A stretch of 49,000 nt of DNA from Symbiodinium natans (GCA_905221605.1 CAJNDS010001669.1:126001-175000); one strand, 5' to 3'; shown: positions 31,186-42,706, counted from the first letter of the stretch. Numbers and translations: made by a program. The notes: generated by a model from the sequence alone, not told the origin.

Positions 31186-31907
31186 TACACAACTCTTAAT
31201 ATACAGTCCACATGATAAGGGCCCATACCTCGGATCCCTGTAAAACAAGGACAAGGGACCATACGAAGGGCCCCTATGGTTCCAACCTTACAACTACGAG
31301 CACACCTGGACTCCGTCATGATCCTACACTCCCCTTAGAACCTTGATAAGACTAACAATGTTTACATTCCCCCTTGGTTTTATGAAAATAAAAATAGGAA
31401 CGTACTCCCTAGGGAAAGCTCTAGGAGTTCCCGCTGTGGTCTTGAATTGAAGCGGAACGGTGCTTTCTGTGAATGGGCGCTTCAGAGTTCAGGGGATCCG
31501 CTTTTGGTCTGCTAGAGTTTAGGGTTAGGGTTTAGGGTTAAGGGTTAAGGGTTAAGGGATAAGGGTTTAGGGTTTAGGGTTTAAGGCCTTAGGGTGTCGG
31601 GTTTAGGGTTCAGCCTACTAGGGATCCTATGACAAAGGCTACGCTTCGGAGAGTCGAACTTGTAAAGAGCTTGAATACGGGAACCCTAAACCTCTGAACT
31701 CCTAGTTCCCTCTAAGCCTTAGGCACTAAATCCTACACCACCTCAAGCCCTAAACCCTAAACCCTAAACCCTAAACCCTAAACTCTACACCCTTCCTGTG
31801 AACAGACCCTGCCTGTCACTGCCCACACGCGTTGCGAGACCCAACCAGCGATGTAGTGCAGGTTGGTGCCAATGACCACAAAATAGACTCCGCACTTGCC
31901 TCGTCTG

Positions 31908-31992
31908 TTTAGGGTTTAGGGTTTTGGGTTTAGGGTTTAGGGTTTAGGGTTTAGGGTTTAGGGTTTAGGGTTTAGGGTTTAGGGTTTAGGGT
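31908..31992 (+). repeat. Telomere-like array (TTTAGGG) next to a broken family C element
   Basis: About 12 heptamers. The array stops about 10 bp before the remaining right part of a family C copy. Confidence 0.95.
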
Positions 31993-31999
31993 CCACAAA

Positions 32000-32068
32000 A
32001 ATTAGGGATTATCGTAGGGGGTGCGAAAGTCCCAATTAGGGACTGTTAGCATGAGGGGGAACATCCCT
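32000..32068 (+). mobile_element. Family C right half
   Basis: AATTAGGGACTGTTAGC and ATGAGGGGGAACATCCC mark the right half. The left half is missing on the array side. Confidence 0.65.
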
Positions 32069-33002
32069 AAGGATCCCTATGTAGGTTTGTGCCATGTGCC
32101 TTGACTGATGGGCGACTGATGGGGTATTAAGGTGCTTCAGTAAATTGGTAAGCCGCGGGTTCTTACTCATTGGGAAGATGTTGGAACGATTGTTGCTATG
32201 GTTAGTAGAATGTTCGTCATTCTGACGGTTCCTATTACATGTGAGCATGAGGACAGGGGATTCCGTCCTAGCCGGGGCAAGTAGGGGAAAGCACAATCCA
32301 CACCGCAAATGCAGCAGCACTCGGGCATCCATACAGCCGGCTGAGGGTCGCGGCCCTCTGCAAGTATGCACAAGCCCTAAACCCTAAACCCTAAACCCCT
32401 TTGTGGCAAGGAGCTGATTTGGAAAATGCCGGTGAGAATTAACACCTCGGCCGCTTCTGTGAACTCGCGCAGTCCGGAACCCCCTTTGTTGTATACCCTA
32501 AGCCCTAAACCCTAAACCCTAAACCCTAAACCCTAAACCCTACCCCCTAAACCAAGCGGTCCTTAAACCACAGTAGGGTTTTTCCACTCCCAAAGGAATG
32601 CTCTCCCAATTGGGGAACATTGGGATCTGTGAGGTCCTGCTAAAAGTTGGTTTAGGGGTTAGGGTTTAGGGTTTAGGGTTTGGGGTTTAGGGTTTAGGGT
32701 TTAGGGTTCAAAGCCATGAACAGACTCTGTCTACAGAGTGACGGAAGTTCCAATCCCGCCGTGCTAATCTCATGCCTCTTCACACGCCCCTAGATCAGGC
32801 CTGTACAAGCTGCACTGCATATAGGGATGGTCTCTGAAATCTGCTCCCTTTAGGGGATCGAACTGTAGTAATAAGGAGCCTCACATCTTGGGGCCCTGAA
32901 CCCTAAACCCTAAACCCTAAACCCTAAACCCTAAACCCTAAACCCTAAACCCTGAATGTAGGGTGTAGGGTTTCAGAGTCGCCCCCCATCTGTGGGTTGC
33001 GT

Positions 33003-33115
33003 GGAGGACTAAGCCCAAGAGTAACCTGGGACTAAAAAGGGTCTAGGGTTTTAGGGCTTAGGAAACCTTAACAACCCCAACAAACGGAATAAGAGCCTAC
33101 TCTACGTCTTGGTAA
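33003..33115 (+). mobile_element. Family F element, rearranged
   Basis: AAGAGTAACCTGGGACTAAA at the left and GGAATAAGAGCCTACTC at the right correspond to family F ends. The centre is occupied by GGGTTTTAGGGCTTAGG, a telomere-like remnant. Confidence 0.45.
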
Positions 33116-33289
33116 CCCTTAACCCTAAACCCCACAACCCTCAAAAAACAAGGAAGAAGGGGCCACTTTTAGGTCCCTGAAGTGGTGTAGGGCAGCGTGT
33201 AAGACAAGGCACCGTGCGCCTTCCTCCTTGACCGAAGCACTCCTCGTGCGAAGGAAAGACTCCAACCGCGGCTACCTAGAGACTCCCGA

Positions 33290-33395
33290 AACCCTAAACC
33301 CTGAACCCTAAACCCTAGGCCCTAAACCCGAAACCCTAAACCCTAGGCCCTAAACCCTAAACCCTAAACCCTGAACCCTGAACCCTAAACCCTAA
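33290..33395 (-). repeat. Telomere-like array with CCCTAGG variants
   Basis: The block CCCTAGGCCCTAAAC occurs twice about 30 bp apart, evidence of internal duplication. Confidence 0.92.
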
Positions 33396-34557
33396 CTCAA
33401 CGTCTTTGAGTTTTGGGGGTCGGGGCTTAAGGATTAAGGGCCACCAAGTCCATGCCCAGCTCCTGGACGACATCCCCTCGGTTGCCACAACAAGAAAGCA
33501 TTTTAGGGATCAGGGATTAGGGTTTAGGGTTTAGAGTTTAGGGCTTAGGGTTTAGGACTGAGGGTTTAGAATTTAGGGTTTAGGGTGGAGGGTTTAGTTC
33601 GAGCACGTGTTCTGGCGCAATTAGACACACCTGTCATTGGCAACGAGGCCTGCAGACAGTCATAGAGTGCTCGACGACTGCGACATATAAATATAAATAT
33701 AAATATATATATATATACATATATATGTATATGGCTGGTAAAACCGCCAGCAGCCACACACACAAAGGCCGAGCGAGGGGCCAATGTTTCTGGGATGTTG
33801 TCCGTGCGCAACAGCCATGGCCTCAAGTGCTCGGTCGACCTTGCTTGCATCAGGATCATGGGCAATACTTGGCTGACTTCTGAACCCCTCCTAGAATTTC
33901 AGTCTCCTTACTGTAATTTCTACAAAAGCCAAGAAGAGCTTCAGGAAAGGTGTTTGGGATGCACCAGGTTTCAGAGTGTAAGTCTTGAGGCTTGGCATGG
34001 TTCAGGGGCGTATTGAGACACAAGTTCGTGCCATTCGCGGCCCACGTCTCCAGTGGGAGCGGCCAGCAAGGCGTGCAAATGTGCAAGCACCGCATGCAGA
34101 ACATACTTACATGCTGCACGTCGCGCATGCAACTGCAATGTTCAAGCTCCGCAGGAATGTCAGCAGGCATGGCTACCCAGGGACCCCAATACCCCCTTAG
34201 TAAGGAAAACTTCCTGAATCATACTCGGACCCTCGAAGAAGGAACCTTAAACCCCAAAGCCTATAAACCGTCCCTAAACCCTAAACCCTACACCCTAAAA
34301 CCCTGTAAAAGCCTCTTGGGGATACTCTTCAGCCCTCCTGGGTCTCCTAGCAAGGATGCACGCGTGGTAGGACACCGCCCCTGCAGCCACGATCATGGCT
34401 GGGCCAAGCACCTGTCAAAAATGCTTCAGGTTTAGGGTTTAGGGTTGAGGGTTTAGGGTTTAGGGTTTAGGGTTTACCCCCCCGCACTGCAGTTGGCACG
34501 ATGCTCAAATGTCGGGGTGCTGAGGGCAAGATGCCACACTGATCGCCCAAGCGCTTG

Positions 34558-34650
34558 AAACCCTAAGCCCTAAACCCCAAACCCTAAACCCTAAACCCTA
34601 AACCCGAAACCCTAAACCCTAAACCCTAAACCCTAAACCCTAAACCCTAC
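34558..34650 (-). repeat. Telomere-like array (CCCTAAA)
   Basis: About 13 heptamers with one CCCGAAA and one CCCCAAA. Confidence 0.95.
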
Positions 34651-34781
34651 AAGCCCTGAAAGCAAGCTGCAAAGAGGCCCCCACAGCGATGCTCGTGAAA
34701 AGCACTGCAGGGGTTCCATCTCCGCTCAAACAGCGCGCGCCAGGATGTGGGGGTTCTCAACCCCACTTCTGGGATCCGAAA

Positions 34782-34860
34782 CCCTAAGCCCTAAATTCCT
34801 AAACCCTAAAAACCCTAACAACCCTAAAAAACCCTAAAAGCCCTAAAAACCCTAAGCCCT
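34782..34860 (-). repeat. Degenerate C-rich array with long A spacers
   Basis: CCCTAAAAA, CCCTAACAA and CCCTAAAAG units of 9 bp. Confidence 0.85.
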
Positions 34861-35418
34861 TGATGAGCATCTCAAGTGTGGACAGCCCCTACAACTTCCC
34901 AGATCGTGAGGCCCCCGAACACGCAGAGCCCCAAACACGCTCATGGCCAACGGGGGTTGAGGTGCACTGTGTTTCGGGTTTGGGGTTCAGGGTTTAGGGC
35001 CAGGAAAGGTCTTAATGCAAACCCAACCGAGGTCCCTCAAGTACCCTGAGAAGAAAACGACTCTCCTTTTTGCCGAGTTGTGTTTGATCTATACTCCCCT
35101 TCGACAACATGCTAAAACGAATAGGTTTAATACTTACTTGACTTTTCTGTAGACAAAAACATGATTCCTGAGGAAGCTATAGTGATGGCCTCTGTTCGTG
35201 AACCAATCCCTTGGAAAATCGAAATGTCGGTACCAGAGACCCAAACACGCATTAACTGAAGACTTGAGAGCTGCCTTAAACCTTGGCTGCACTGAGGAGG
35301 GTAGCTATAAATTAAACTTTTAGCTGCCTTATTAAGAAACCCAATAAACCCAACAAGGATAAGGATCTAAAGTTACAGTAAAGTACCACAAAGAAACTTT
35401 GATAAGGTTCGTTAAAGG

Positions 35419-35498
35419 AATTGATAGCTTAACCCTTGATCAGGTTCCCTATTGCAGTTTAAGGCCTACATTCCTTAATTGGAAGTTGGGCTCTCTGG
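35419..35498 (+). mobile_element. Family E element, degenerate copy
   Basis: The right arm is clear (ATTCCTTAATTGGAAGTTGG, then GCTCTCTGG). The left arm retains only CCCTTGATCAGGTTCC. Confidence 0.45.
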
Positions 35499-35997
35499 GT
35501 GCTACTTTACATACTACAGGTTTCCTCAAGAACCTGCGGATTTTGTGAAACACCGAAGAGGATGTAACAACTCTGCAGGTTCACAGACACTCAAAAGTGC
35601 CCATCAACCAATTATAACCTAGGGCGGGTGGGGACTGAAGTTGGCGCGTGATACCTAAAGTCCCGACTCTAAGCCCAGATGCAATATTCACAGGGCATCC
35701 GAGACCCGGACCCAGCCATTGTTGGCCACCATGCGAGGGAGACTCAGCACACTTGCGCCCACCATACAGGTCCTGAGCAGCGACGCCCCAAACCCTGAAC
35801 CCTAAAGGCCTTTTTGCAAAGCAAGCTTGTGATTGCTCGCTCCCAGCCCTGGATCCTAAAAACCCTACAGTATAAACCCCAAAAAAACCTATAAGTCCTA
35901 TAAAAGCCCATGAACCCTGTAAACCCATAAGCCAAGGGCAAGGGCCGGTCTCCGTGTCTCCGCAAGCTTCGGCTAAACAAAATGCAGCTGCAGAATA

Positions 35998-36018
35998 CTA
36001 AGCAATAATATTGCTTAG
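35998..36018. repeat. Perfect 21-bp palindrome
   Basis: CTAAGCAATA and TATTGCTTAG are complementary around a single A. It is followed by AGCAGT/GTC/GTA trinucleotide repeats to about 36118. Origin unknown. Confidence 0.8.
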
Positions 36019-36330
36019 AAGCAATAGCAGTAGCAGTCGTAAGCGTCGTCGTCGTTGTCGTAGTAGTATTAATATTATTATTAGTAGTAGCAGTAGTGTG
36101 TAGGTGTAGGTGTACGGCCCAGGAGTGTGTTAAGAAATTTTATTAATTAAGAAATCTGGACCTGGACCGGCCACACATTTTAAAATCCAGGCCTCGCGGG
36201 CTCGCCCCAAAAAAACCCGCCGAGGAAGTATTAAGTAACGTTCTCTGTCATATTTACCAAGAACCCAAGAAACTGCAAGCCTCAAACCCTCTAATCCCTT
36301 AAGCCCCGTAGTCTCAACCTAAAGCCTCTG

Positions 36331-36862
36331 GGAAGAGGCCCGGCACAAAAAGTCACCTTTTTTGATGTGTTTCAGGCCGGAAAGGCCCAAAAAAGGTGAC
36401 TTTTTGTGCCGGGCTCTTGTGGGGAAGAGGCCCGGCACAAAAAGTCACCTTTTTTGAGGTGTTTCAGGCCGGAAAGGCCCAAAAAAGGTGACTTTTTGTG
36501 CCGGGCTCTTGCGGGAAGAGGCCCGGCACAAAAAGTCACCTTTTTTGAGGTGTTTCAGGCCGGAATGTGACTTTTTTTGTGCCGGGCTCATGCGGGGAAG
36601 AGGCCCGGCACAAAAAGTCACCTTTTTTGAGGTGCTTGGGGCCGGAAAGGCCCAAAAAAGGTGACTTTTTGTGCCGGGCTCTTGCGGGGATGCCGGGCTC
36701 TTGCGGGGAAGCCTTTAAGGGCTCAGGGCTCAGGGCTCAGGGCTCAGGGCTCAGGGCTTAGGGCTTAGGGGAAGAGGCCCGGCATAAAAAGTCACCTTTC
36801 TTGAGGTGTTTCAGGCCGGAAAGGCCCAAAAAAGGTGACTTTTTGTGCCGGGCCTCTTCCCC
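36331..36862. repeat. Five-unit array of long hairpins
   Basis: Units begin with GAAGAGGCCCGGCAC at 36332, 36424, 36515, 36597 and 36771. Each is an inverted repeat: a left arm of about 35 bp containing AAAAAGTCACCTTTTTTG, a centre of about 23 bp with GGCCGGAAAGGCC, and a complementary right arm ending GTGCCGGGC. Units 1-4 share a one-base deletion in the right arm (GGGCTCTT instead of GGGCCTCTT). Unit 5 (36768-36862) is symmetrical out to GGGGAAGAGG and CCTCTTCCCC with about two mismatches. Unit 3 has lost about 14 bp of the centre. Not a gene; could be a foldback transposon remnant amplified in tandem or a hairpin RNA source. Confidence 0.92.
36719..36765 (+). repeat. GGGCTCA heptamer array between hairpin units 4 and 5
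   Basis: Five GGGCTCA units followed by GGGCTTA units, a two-base variant of GGGTTTA. It sits inside the hairpin array and widens the unit spacing there. Confidence 0.93.
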
Positions 36863-36864
36863 GC

Positions 36865-36915
36865 GTTTAGGGTTTAGGGTTTAGGGTGTAGGGTTTAGGG
36901 TTTAGGGTTTAGAGC
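36865..36915 (+). repeat. Telomere-like array after hairpin block
   Basis: About seven TTTAGGG units with one GTGTAGGG, starting three bases after the last hairpin. Confidence 0.93.
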
Positions 36916-37106
36916 TTAGAGCACACCGAAAAGCTCTACACTGGTGAGTTACATGTTCCCCAACTCTGTCCCTATACTCACCTCTAATCAACCCTCGAAT
37001 AAGAAATATATTTCAGGGTCTGGTTCAAACCTAACTTTCTTATTTCCATTTGGGGTTTTAAGAAATTTCGAAACCCTGGCTGAAAAAGGCAGATTTCTGA
37101 TTAGAA

Positions 37107-37705
<599 letters not shown>

Positions 37706-37926
37706 GAGGAGCAGCGAAATAGTTACGGTAAAAATAACGAGCAACACGCATAACAATGCAAACTTACAAACATGCTGTCAAGATGCACGAGGTTCGCGGC
37801 TGCATCCTTGCTGGTCATCTTCGCATGGTCCTCGCATCGGATCGGAAGCGTATTGTGAAAGTCCCCGAAAGGCTGCCAGGAACAAAAATGGGGCATGGCT
37901 AGCCCGCAAACCCGTTCAGGGGGATA

Positions 37927-38029
37927 CCAGAGAGCCCGAAACTCCTGGGTTAAGGGATATAACGTAAACCTTACATATTATGAACTCATTGAGGTGTGCT
38001 CCTTGATTAAGAGGCATTTGGCTCTCTGG
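37927..38029 (+). mobile_element. Family E foldback element, complete copy
   Basis: A 103-bp element with perfect 10-bp ends CCAGAGAGCC and GGCTCTCTGG. Internal arms GGGTTAAGGGATATAAC and GTGCTCCTTGATTAAGAGG match imperfectly. Confidence 0.75.
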
Positions 38030-39076
38030 GTTCTCGACGTCTCTGAACGACTCGGAAGAATGATTGTCAGACCAGACGCATCTGTTACCTTCACCGATGC
38101 GGAGACACGTCGGGGTTTACATGAGGGCTTCCTGGAAAGCAAAACTTTTGTAAGCAAGAACCCCAAAACGGTTTGCATCTTAGAGCAACCACAGCAGTCT
38201 TAGCATTCTTCGTCACGCATAACTCGCCAGTACCTATCTTCAACAGAACATCAGAACCAGTGCTCTCTGTGACCCTAAACCCTAAACCCTAAACCCTAAA
38301 CCCTAAACCCTAAACCCAGGGGCCCACCATGGCGACCTCACGACACGTTCTGCAAGGGTGGCACAAGGTGCTCACGAAAGAACCCCATGGAGCTAATTTG
38401 GGGTGTCAGGGTTTAGGGTTTAGGGTTTAGGGTTTAGGGTTACCTCGAAGAACTATGTATATATAGGGGTCCGTTTGGGGGTTGGGGTCTGGTTTTAGGG
38501 TTCCTGAACCCTAAACCCTAAACCCTAAAAACCCTTGACCCTAAACCCTACACTTACACCGGTGTCGGACTCTCGTCTCAGGGTGATGACTGCACTGGGT
38601 TTAGGGTATGCTTGGAAGCACTTTTACTTAGAAAGTTGGGTTAGGGTTTAGGGTTTCAGGTCTAGGGTTTAGGGAGGGTTCAGGGTAGGGTAGGTAAGTT
38701 GGGTTGGGGGGTTTGATAAAGGATTTCTCAGGGGTACTAAGTAACTTACTAAGTCTGTATTACATGTCCCTTACTGTGGGACATTAACTGGGGACCCTTG
38801 TATATCCTGCATATACCCTATATATTGCAGGGGCCCATACCTCAGAACCCTTTAACGAAGGTAAGGGACCATAATGAGGGACCATGTAACTTCCCTAGAC
38901 CCTAAACCCTAAACCCTAAACCCTAAACCCTAAACCCAAGTAGGGCGTCGCTCCTCCTGGGCGTGGTGTTGAGTATGAGCCTTGCCGGGGCTCGCCTGTC
39001 CCGAAAGATGCTCTTTGGGGTTTTCCCTTAACCCTAAACCCTAAACCCCAAACCCTAAACCCTAAAAAATTGGGGG

Positions 39077-39146
39077 GGTACCTTATTGGGGTCCTTATTA
39101 CAAGGGAAGCCAAATATTTGGGGGTCTATATTCGAGGTCCCTGCAA
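39077..39146 (+). repeat. Family J dispersed repeat, copy 2
   Basis: GGGGTACCTTATTGGGGTCC, TTATTACAAGGG, ATATTTGGGGG and GAGGTCCCTGCAA align with 15241-15310. Confidence 0.55.
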
Positions 39147-39156
39147 GGGGGGTTTA

Positions 39157-39208
39157 CTTGGAGGTTCGTGGGTAGCTAGAAGCATAGAACTACCCATGAA
39201 GCTGCAAG
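39157..39208 (+). mobile_element. Family B element, shortest copy
   Basis: Only 52 bp: CTTGGAGGTTCGTGGGTAG and CTACCCATGAAGCTGCAAG, with TA on both sides. Almost nothing but the two ends remains. Confidence 0.7.
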
Positions 39209-39414
39209 TAGGGTTTAGGGATTGGGGGCTTTCAAAAGCTTCTAACGCCTAGGGTTTAGGGTTTAAGCCTTAGGGTTCGGGTTTTCAGTGGAAACTTGAA
39301 CAGGGTGTGGCGGCTGCTGATGCCTACACGCAGGAAGCCCATGAAATTGCAATGCTGTAACACACCCCGCTTAGATGAATAACACGGACCCTGTTTTCAA
39401 TATCAGTGTGGGAA

Positions 39415-39441
39415 ACACACGCACACGCACACGCGCACGCG

Positions 39442-39485
<44 letters not shown>

Positions 39486-39544
39486 CGCACGCGCAGACAC
39501 AGACACAGACACAGACACAGACACAGACACAGACACAGAGACAC

Positions 39545-39584
<40 letters not shown>

Positions 39585-39600
39585 TAGATAGATAGATATT
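39415..39600. repeat. Compound microsatellite: CACACG/CAGGCA/CAGACA/GATA
   Basis: Successive blocks of ACACGC, ACAGGC, ACAGAC and then GATA repeats (39546-39598), followed by TATATA-rich sequence. Confidence 0.95.
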
Positions 39601-40029
39601 ATACATAGCCTATATTTATATACACATACTTTATTTATGTGTATATTGTGTAAATGAGTATATATAGATTCTACCAAGGCATCAGAAGAACACCATATCA
39701 GGATCACCGGATCACCCACCAAAACCCTACTTGGGTAGGTTAGGTAGGTTTAAACATATGGGAACTTGCAATTCGGTACATACGACTACCAATTCACGGT
39801 CGAGTAAACCCTAGACCCAATGCCTCCTGTAGCAACCGGTCGTCTTCCTGCTCCTCACCACCTGCAAGCACAGTCACCTTCTGAGGATCTAGGGCTTCAG
39901 GTTTAGGGTTTAGGGTTTAGGGTTAGGATCAGCAAGGCATCCAACCATTGGGAAATTGAACGTTTATGTTGGAAGGCGCAGCTGCAACCGTCTGACCTGC
40001 AACCGGGTAGATACCCCACAAAGTTTCCA

Positions 40030-40137
40030 TAGAGCCCAGTGTGCCCTTTCATTCAGGAACAGACCTTAAATCATACTAAGAACCCCTTGCCCATTCCAGT
40101 TTAAGGCATAGTCCTTAAGGCAGGGTCTTGTTGGTGA
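40030..40137 (+). mobile_element. Family E element, degenerate copy
   Basis: AGAGCCCAGTGTGCCC, GGAACAGACCTTAAA, then GTTTAAGGCATAGTCCTTAA and GGGTCTTG. Outer right end changed. Confidence 0.45.
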
Positions 40138-40241
40138 TGTCTTGAAAAACGGGTTCTTAAGGGACCCGAGGTTCCCGAATACTCGTCACGAGTAAGCTTC
40201 CCTAAGGTTCCCTAGATACCTACCCCCCATGAACCCCCCCT

Positions 40242-40318
40242 AACCCTAAACCCTAAACCCTAAACCCTAAACTTTAAACTTTAAACCCTAAACCCTAAAC
40301 CCTAAACCCTAAACCCTC
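40242..40318 (-). repeat. Telomere-like array (CCCTAAA)
   Basis: About ten heptamers interrupted by two ACTTTAA units. Confidence 0.94.
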
Positions 40319-41564
40319 CCTTAAGAACCCTCTAATCTCTGGGGCGTTACCAGTTTTAGCGCTGCCGTGCTTCGACCGTCGAAGCTTCTAGGCTTTGAGT
40401 TGCAGTTAAAGGTTTAGGGTTTAGGGTTTAGGATTTAGGGTTTAGGGTCTTTGCACAACTTAAATAGCTGCCCAAGCCAGTTAAACAACAATCGTCTTCT
40501 GGAGTCTTGGTGTCTGAGACTTTAGAGCCACCATCGCCCCTTCACGCACACACACACACCGTACCCTTTGTAGTATTGTTCTCTTGTTGCCATTGCGTCT
40601 ACTACTATCATGAACACTTGATCGTTCTTCCCATCCTCAGATCGCATGCTGCCCTGTCGTCCGCACCCAACCCCCCCGGAACCCCGGCTACCCAGAGCCG
40701 AACTTGAAAGAAGCCTAAACCCCAAACCCTAAACCCTTTTTGAACCCTAAACCCTTAAACCCTAAAGCCTAGCCAACCATGCTTGCTTGGCACGGACCCC
40801 GTTTGCACAGAGCACAGGGGTCAGATTCCTGCGGTCAACCTCTTGACGCTTTGCTGCAGGCCAACAACATGCTCATATACATTCCTTGCACGGTAGATGC
40901 TGCACGACTCAACTCAACGAGCTTCGACCACCTTTTCAACTATTCAACATGTGCTCCTCATTGAAATTTACCACCCCGGCGCCTACTCTATTTCATGGGC
41001 GGCCCCTACAAGATTACATTCTGCGGGCCTGGGAAATGTAAAGCAGAGAATGTTTCGGAGACTTTTCAAGTTTTGCCTTTCGATTTTCTCACACCTTCAG
41101 ACGCTCCCTCACAGTTCGCACGACTCACCTGCCATCAAGTTTCATAAGATCCGGCATATGATACCAAACAAATGATTGCTGCATTGCATCCTCCTGTGTC
41201 AAAGTCTTGCAATAGACGTGCGCGCCGATACTCCACAAGTTCCGATAGTGGCCGTTTCAAGCGGCGCCTTCGACTTAACATCATAAGCTGCAAGAGACAT
41301 TCCGATAAGTCTGTTTGGCTGAATGAAGCAGAAGGTGGGGAACGGTGCATTAACCCGGAGAGCCCAAAGACCACAACCCCCTACGAAGGAATGAAGGAAT
41401 CCTATGTACTTATGATTTAATGTTTATTCCTGCATCTCAGTGTTGGTGTGCATGTCTTACTTACTGCACCCTCTGGCAAGGAAGCATGCCCAGAGAAGGC
41501 GACGCAAGGTACGAGTTGTCGCTCAGGGACATGCTGTGTCCACACTGGAGCACAGCGGTTTCGG

Positions 41565-41656
41565 GCTAGGGTTTAGGGTTTGGGGTTTGGGGTTTAGGGT
41601 TCAGGTTTAGGGTTTAGGGTTTAGGGTTTGGGTTTAGGGTTGAGGGTTTAGGGCTA
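41565..41656 (+). repeat. Telomere-like array (TTTAGGG)
   Basis: Heptamers with TTTGGGG, TTGAGGG and six-base units. Confidence 0.92.
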
Positions 41657-41831
41657 CTTTCAGCTCGACACGGTCTTCAACTCGGCCGAAGGCGCTGCTG
41701 AAGGCTGTGCTCTCGTCCTTTGCGATCGCATCCTGAGCGCGGGCGCGCCCGGCAACGCCAGAACACTCTGATCTAGGATGGCCCTCAAAACCCTCTGATT
41801 TAGGGTTTAGGGTTTAGGGTTTAGGGTAAGT

Positions 41832-41890
41832 ATGACCCTCTTAAACCCGATAAGGGAAATACATGTCAACATCCCGGGGACCTACCTAGT
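41832..41890 (+). repeat. Family I dispersed repeat, copy 4
   Basis: CCCTCTTAAACCCGATAAGG, GAAATACATGTCAACATCCC and GGGGACCTACC follow the order of family I. Confidence 0.4.
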
Positions 41891-41901
41891 TCTGCTTCCA
41901 C

Positions 41902-42000
41902 AGAGCCCAATACCCCTGAATCAAGGAACATACCTTAAACCATTCATGAGCCCTCATCATGATCTAAGGTATACTCCTGAATTCAGCGGTATTGGGCTCT
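41902..42000 (+). mobile_element. Family E foldback element, best-preserved arms
   Basis: A 99-bp element made almost only of two arms of about 39 bp. The left starts AGAGCCCAATACCCCTGAAT; the right ends ATTCAGCGGTATTGGGCTCT. They are complementary at roughly five of every six positions, separated by about 21 bp. Confidence 0.75.
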
Positions 42001-42296
42001 TTGGGCTTAAGCTTCCTGTCCGAAATAAGGGTGCCCCCAACTCACCCCGAAAAAACATAATCACCCTTGCTATAGGGTTTCCCGGCAGAAGGTGCCCATA
42101 ATTTTCGGAAAACCCCCAGGCAGGAGATCCAAAAACCCTAAACCCTAAACCCTAGACTTTGGCCCTGAACCCTAAACCCTAAACCCTAAACCCCAGCGGG
42201 CCTCCGCGTGTACAGGCTGCTTCCGCCGAGGCGGCCAGTTGATTGCTCTTCCGCTCTTCTCCGACGGCACGATGCCAGGGGAGTCGGCCTTCAGTT

Positions 42297-42408
42297 CAGG
42301 GTTTAGGGTTTAGGGTTTAGGGTTTAGGGTTTAGGGTTTAGGGTTTAGGGTTTAGGGTTTAGGGTTTAGGGTTTAGGGTTTAGGGTTTAGGGTTTAGGGT
42401 TTAGGGGG
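42297..42408 (+). repeat. Telomere-like array (TTTAGGG)
   Basis: About 15 near-perfect heptamers, among the most homogeneous arrays in the window. Confidence 0.96.
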
Positions 42409-42587
42409 TTCTACCTTGGACCCTTAAGGTTGTGCCCTCGGGTTTTGGGGCCCCTTTTTCAGGATCCTTAAGGGAATATGAGGGCCATATTAGGAGTATA
42501 TTAGGGGGAACCTTTCGGGGTACAACCTTAAGGGTACGAGTCTGAATCGGTGGAGTTCATGCCCCCAGAGCCCAACACACCATAACC

Positions 42588-42706
42588 CACTGGTTGCTTA
42601 AGACTTAAGAACCCCCCAAAAAAATAGAGGGTGATATTCCTTCTTATTTTGCCCTTATAAGGAAGAACATTTTGTGTTTTTGGGGCGGCTCTTAAGCAAA
42701 TAGTAG
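42588..42706 (+). mobile_element. Family D foldback element, copy 6
   Basis: Ends GGTTGCTTAAGACTTAAGAA and GCTCTTAAGCAAATAGTAG. Centre CCCTTATAAGG. The left arm has a small duplication (CTTAAGACTTAAGA). Confidence 0.7.

Larger units (their letters stand above)
31100..36300. other. Gene-free stretch, arrays becoming sparse
   Basis: Smaller tracts: C-rich at 31750-31790, 32372-32398, 32499-32555, 32899-32955, 34273-34300; G-rich at 31510-31605, 32651-32710, 33508-33600, 34431-34476. 33678-33732 is a TA-rich microsatellite. 34865-36300 is nearly free of arrays: it has AT-richer text (35030-35480), a decayed family E copy, and a palindrome and trinucleotide repeats at 35998-36118. A segment near 31216-31300 (CCCATACCTCGGA, AAGGGACCATA) is echoed at 38830-38898. 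Confidence 0.6.

Noticed and set aside
39324-39722. Minus-strand frame of 132 codons with Ser-Val and Ala-Cys repeats
   Set aside because: Product of the compound microsatellite.
40897-41420. Two overlapping plus-strand frames with an ATGA-type overlap
   Set aside because: The overlap looks like a bacterial operon feature but the context is eukaryotic; the antisense strand is equally open and no family is recognised.
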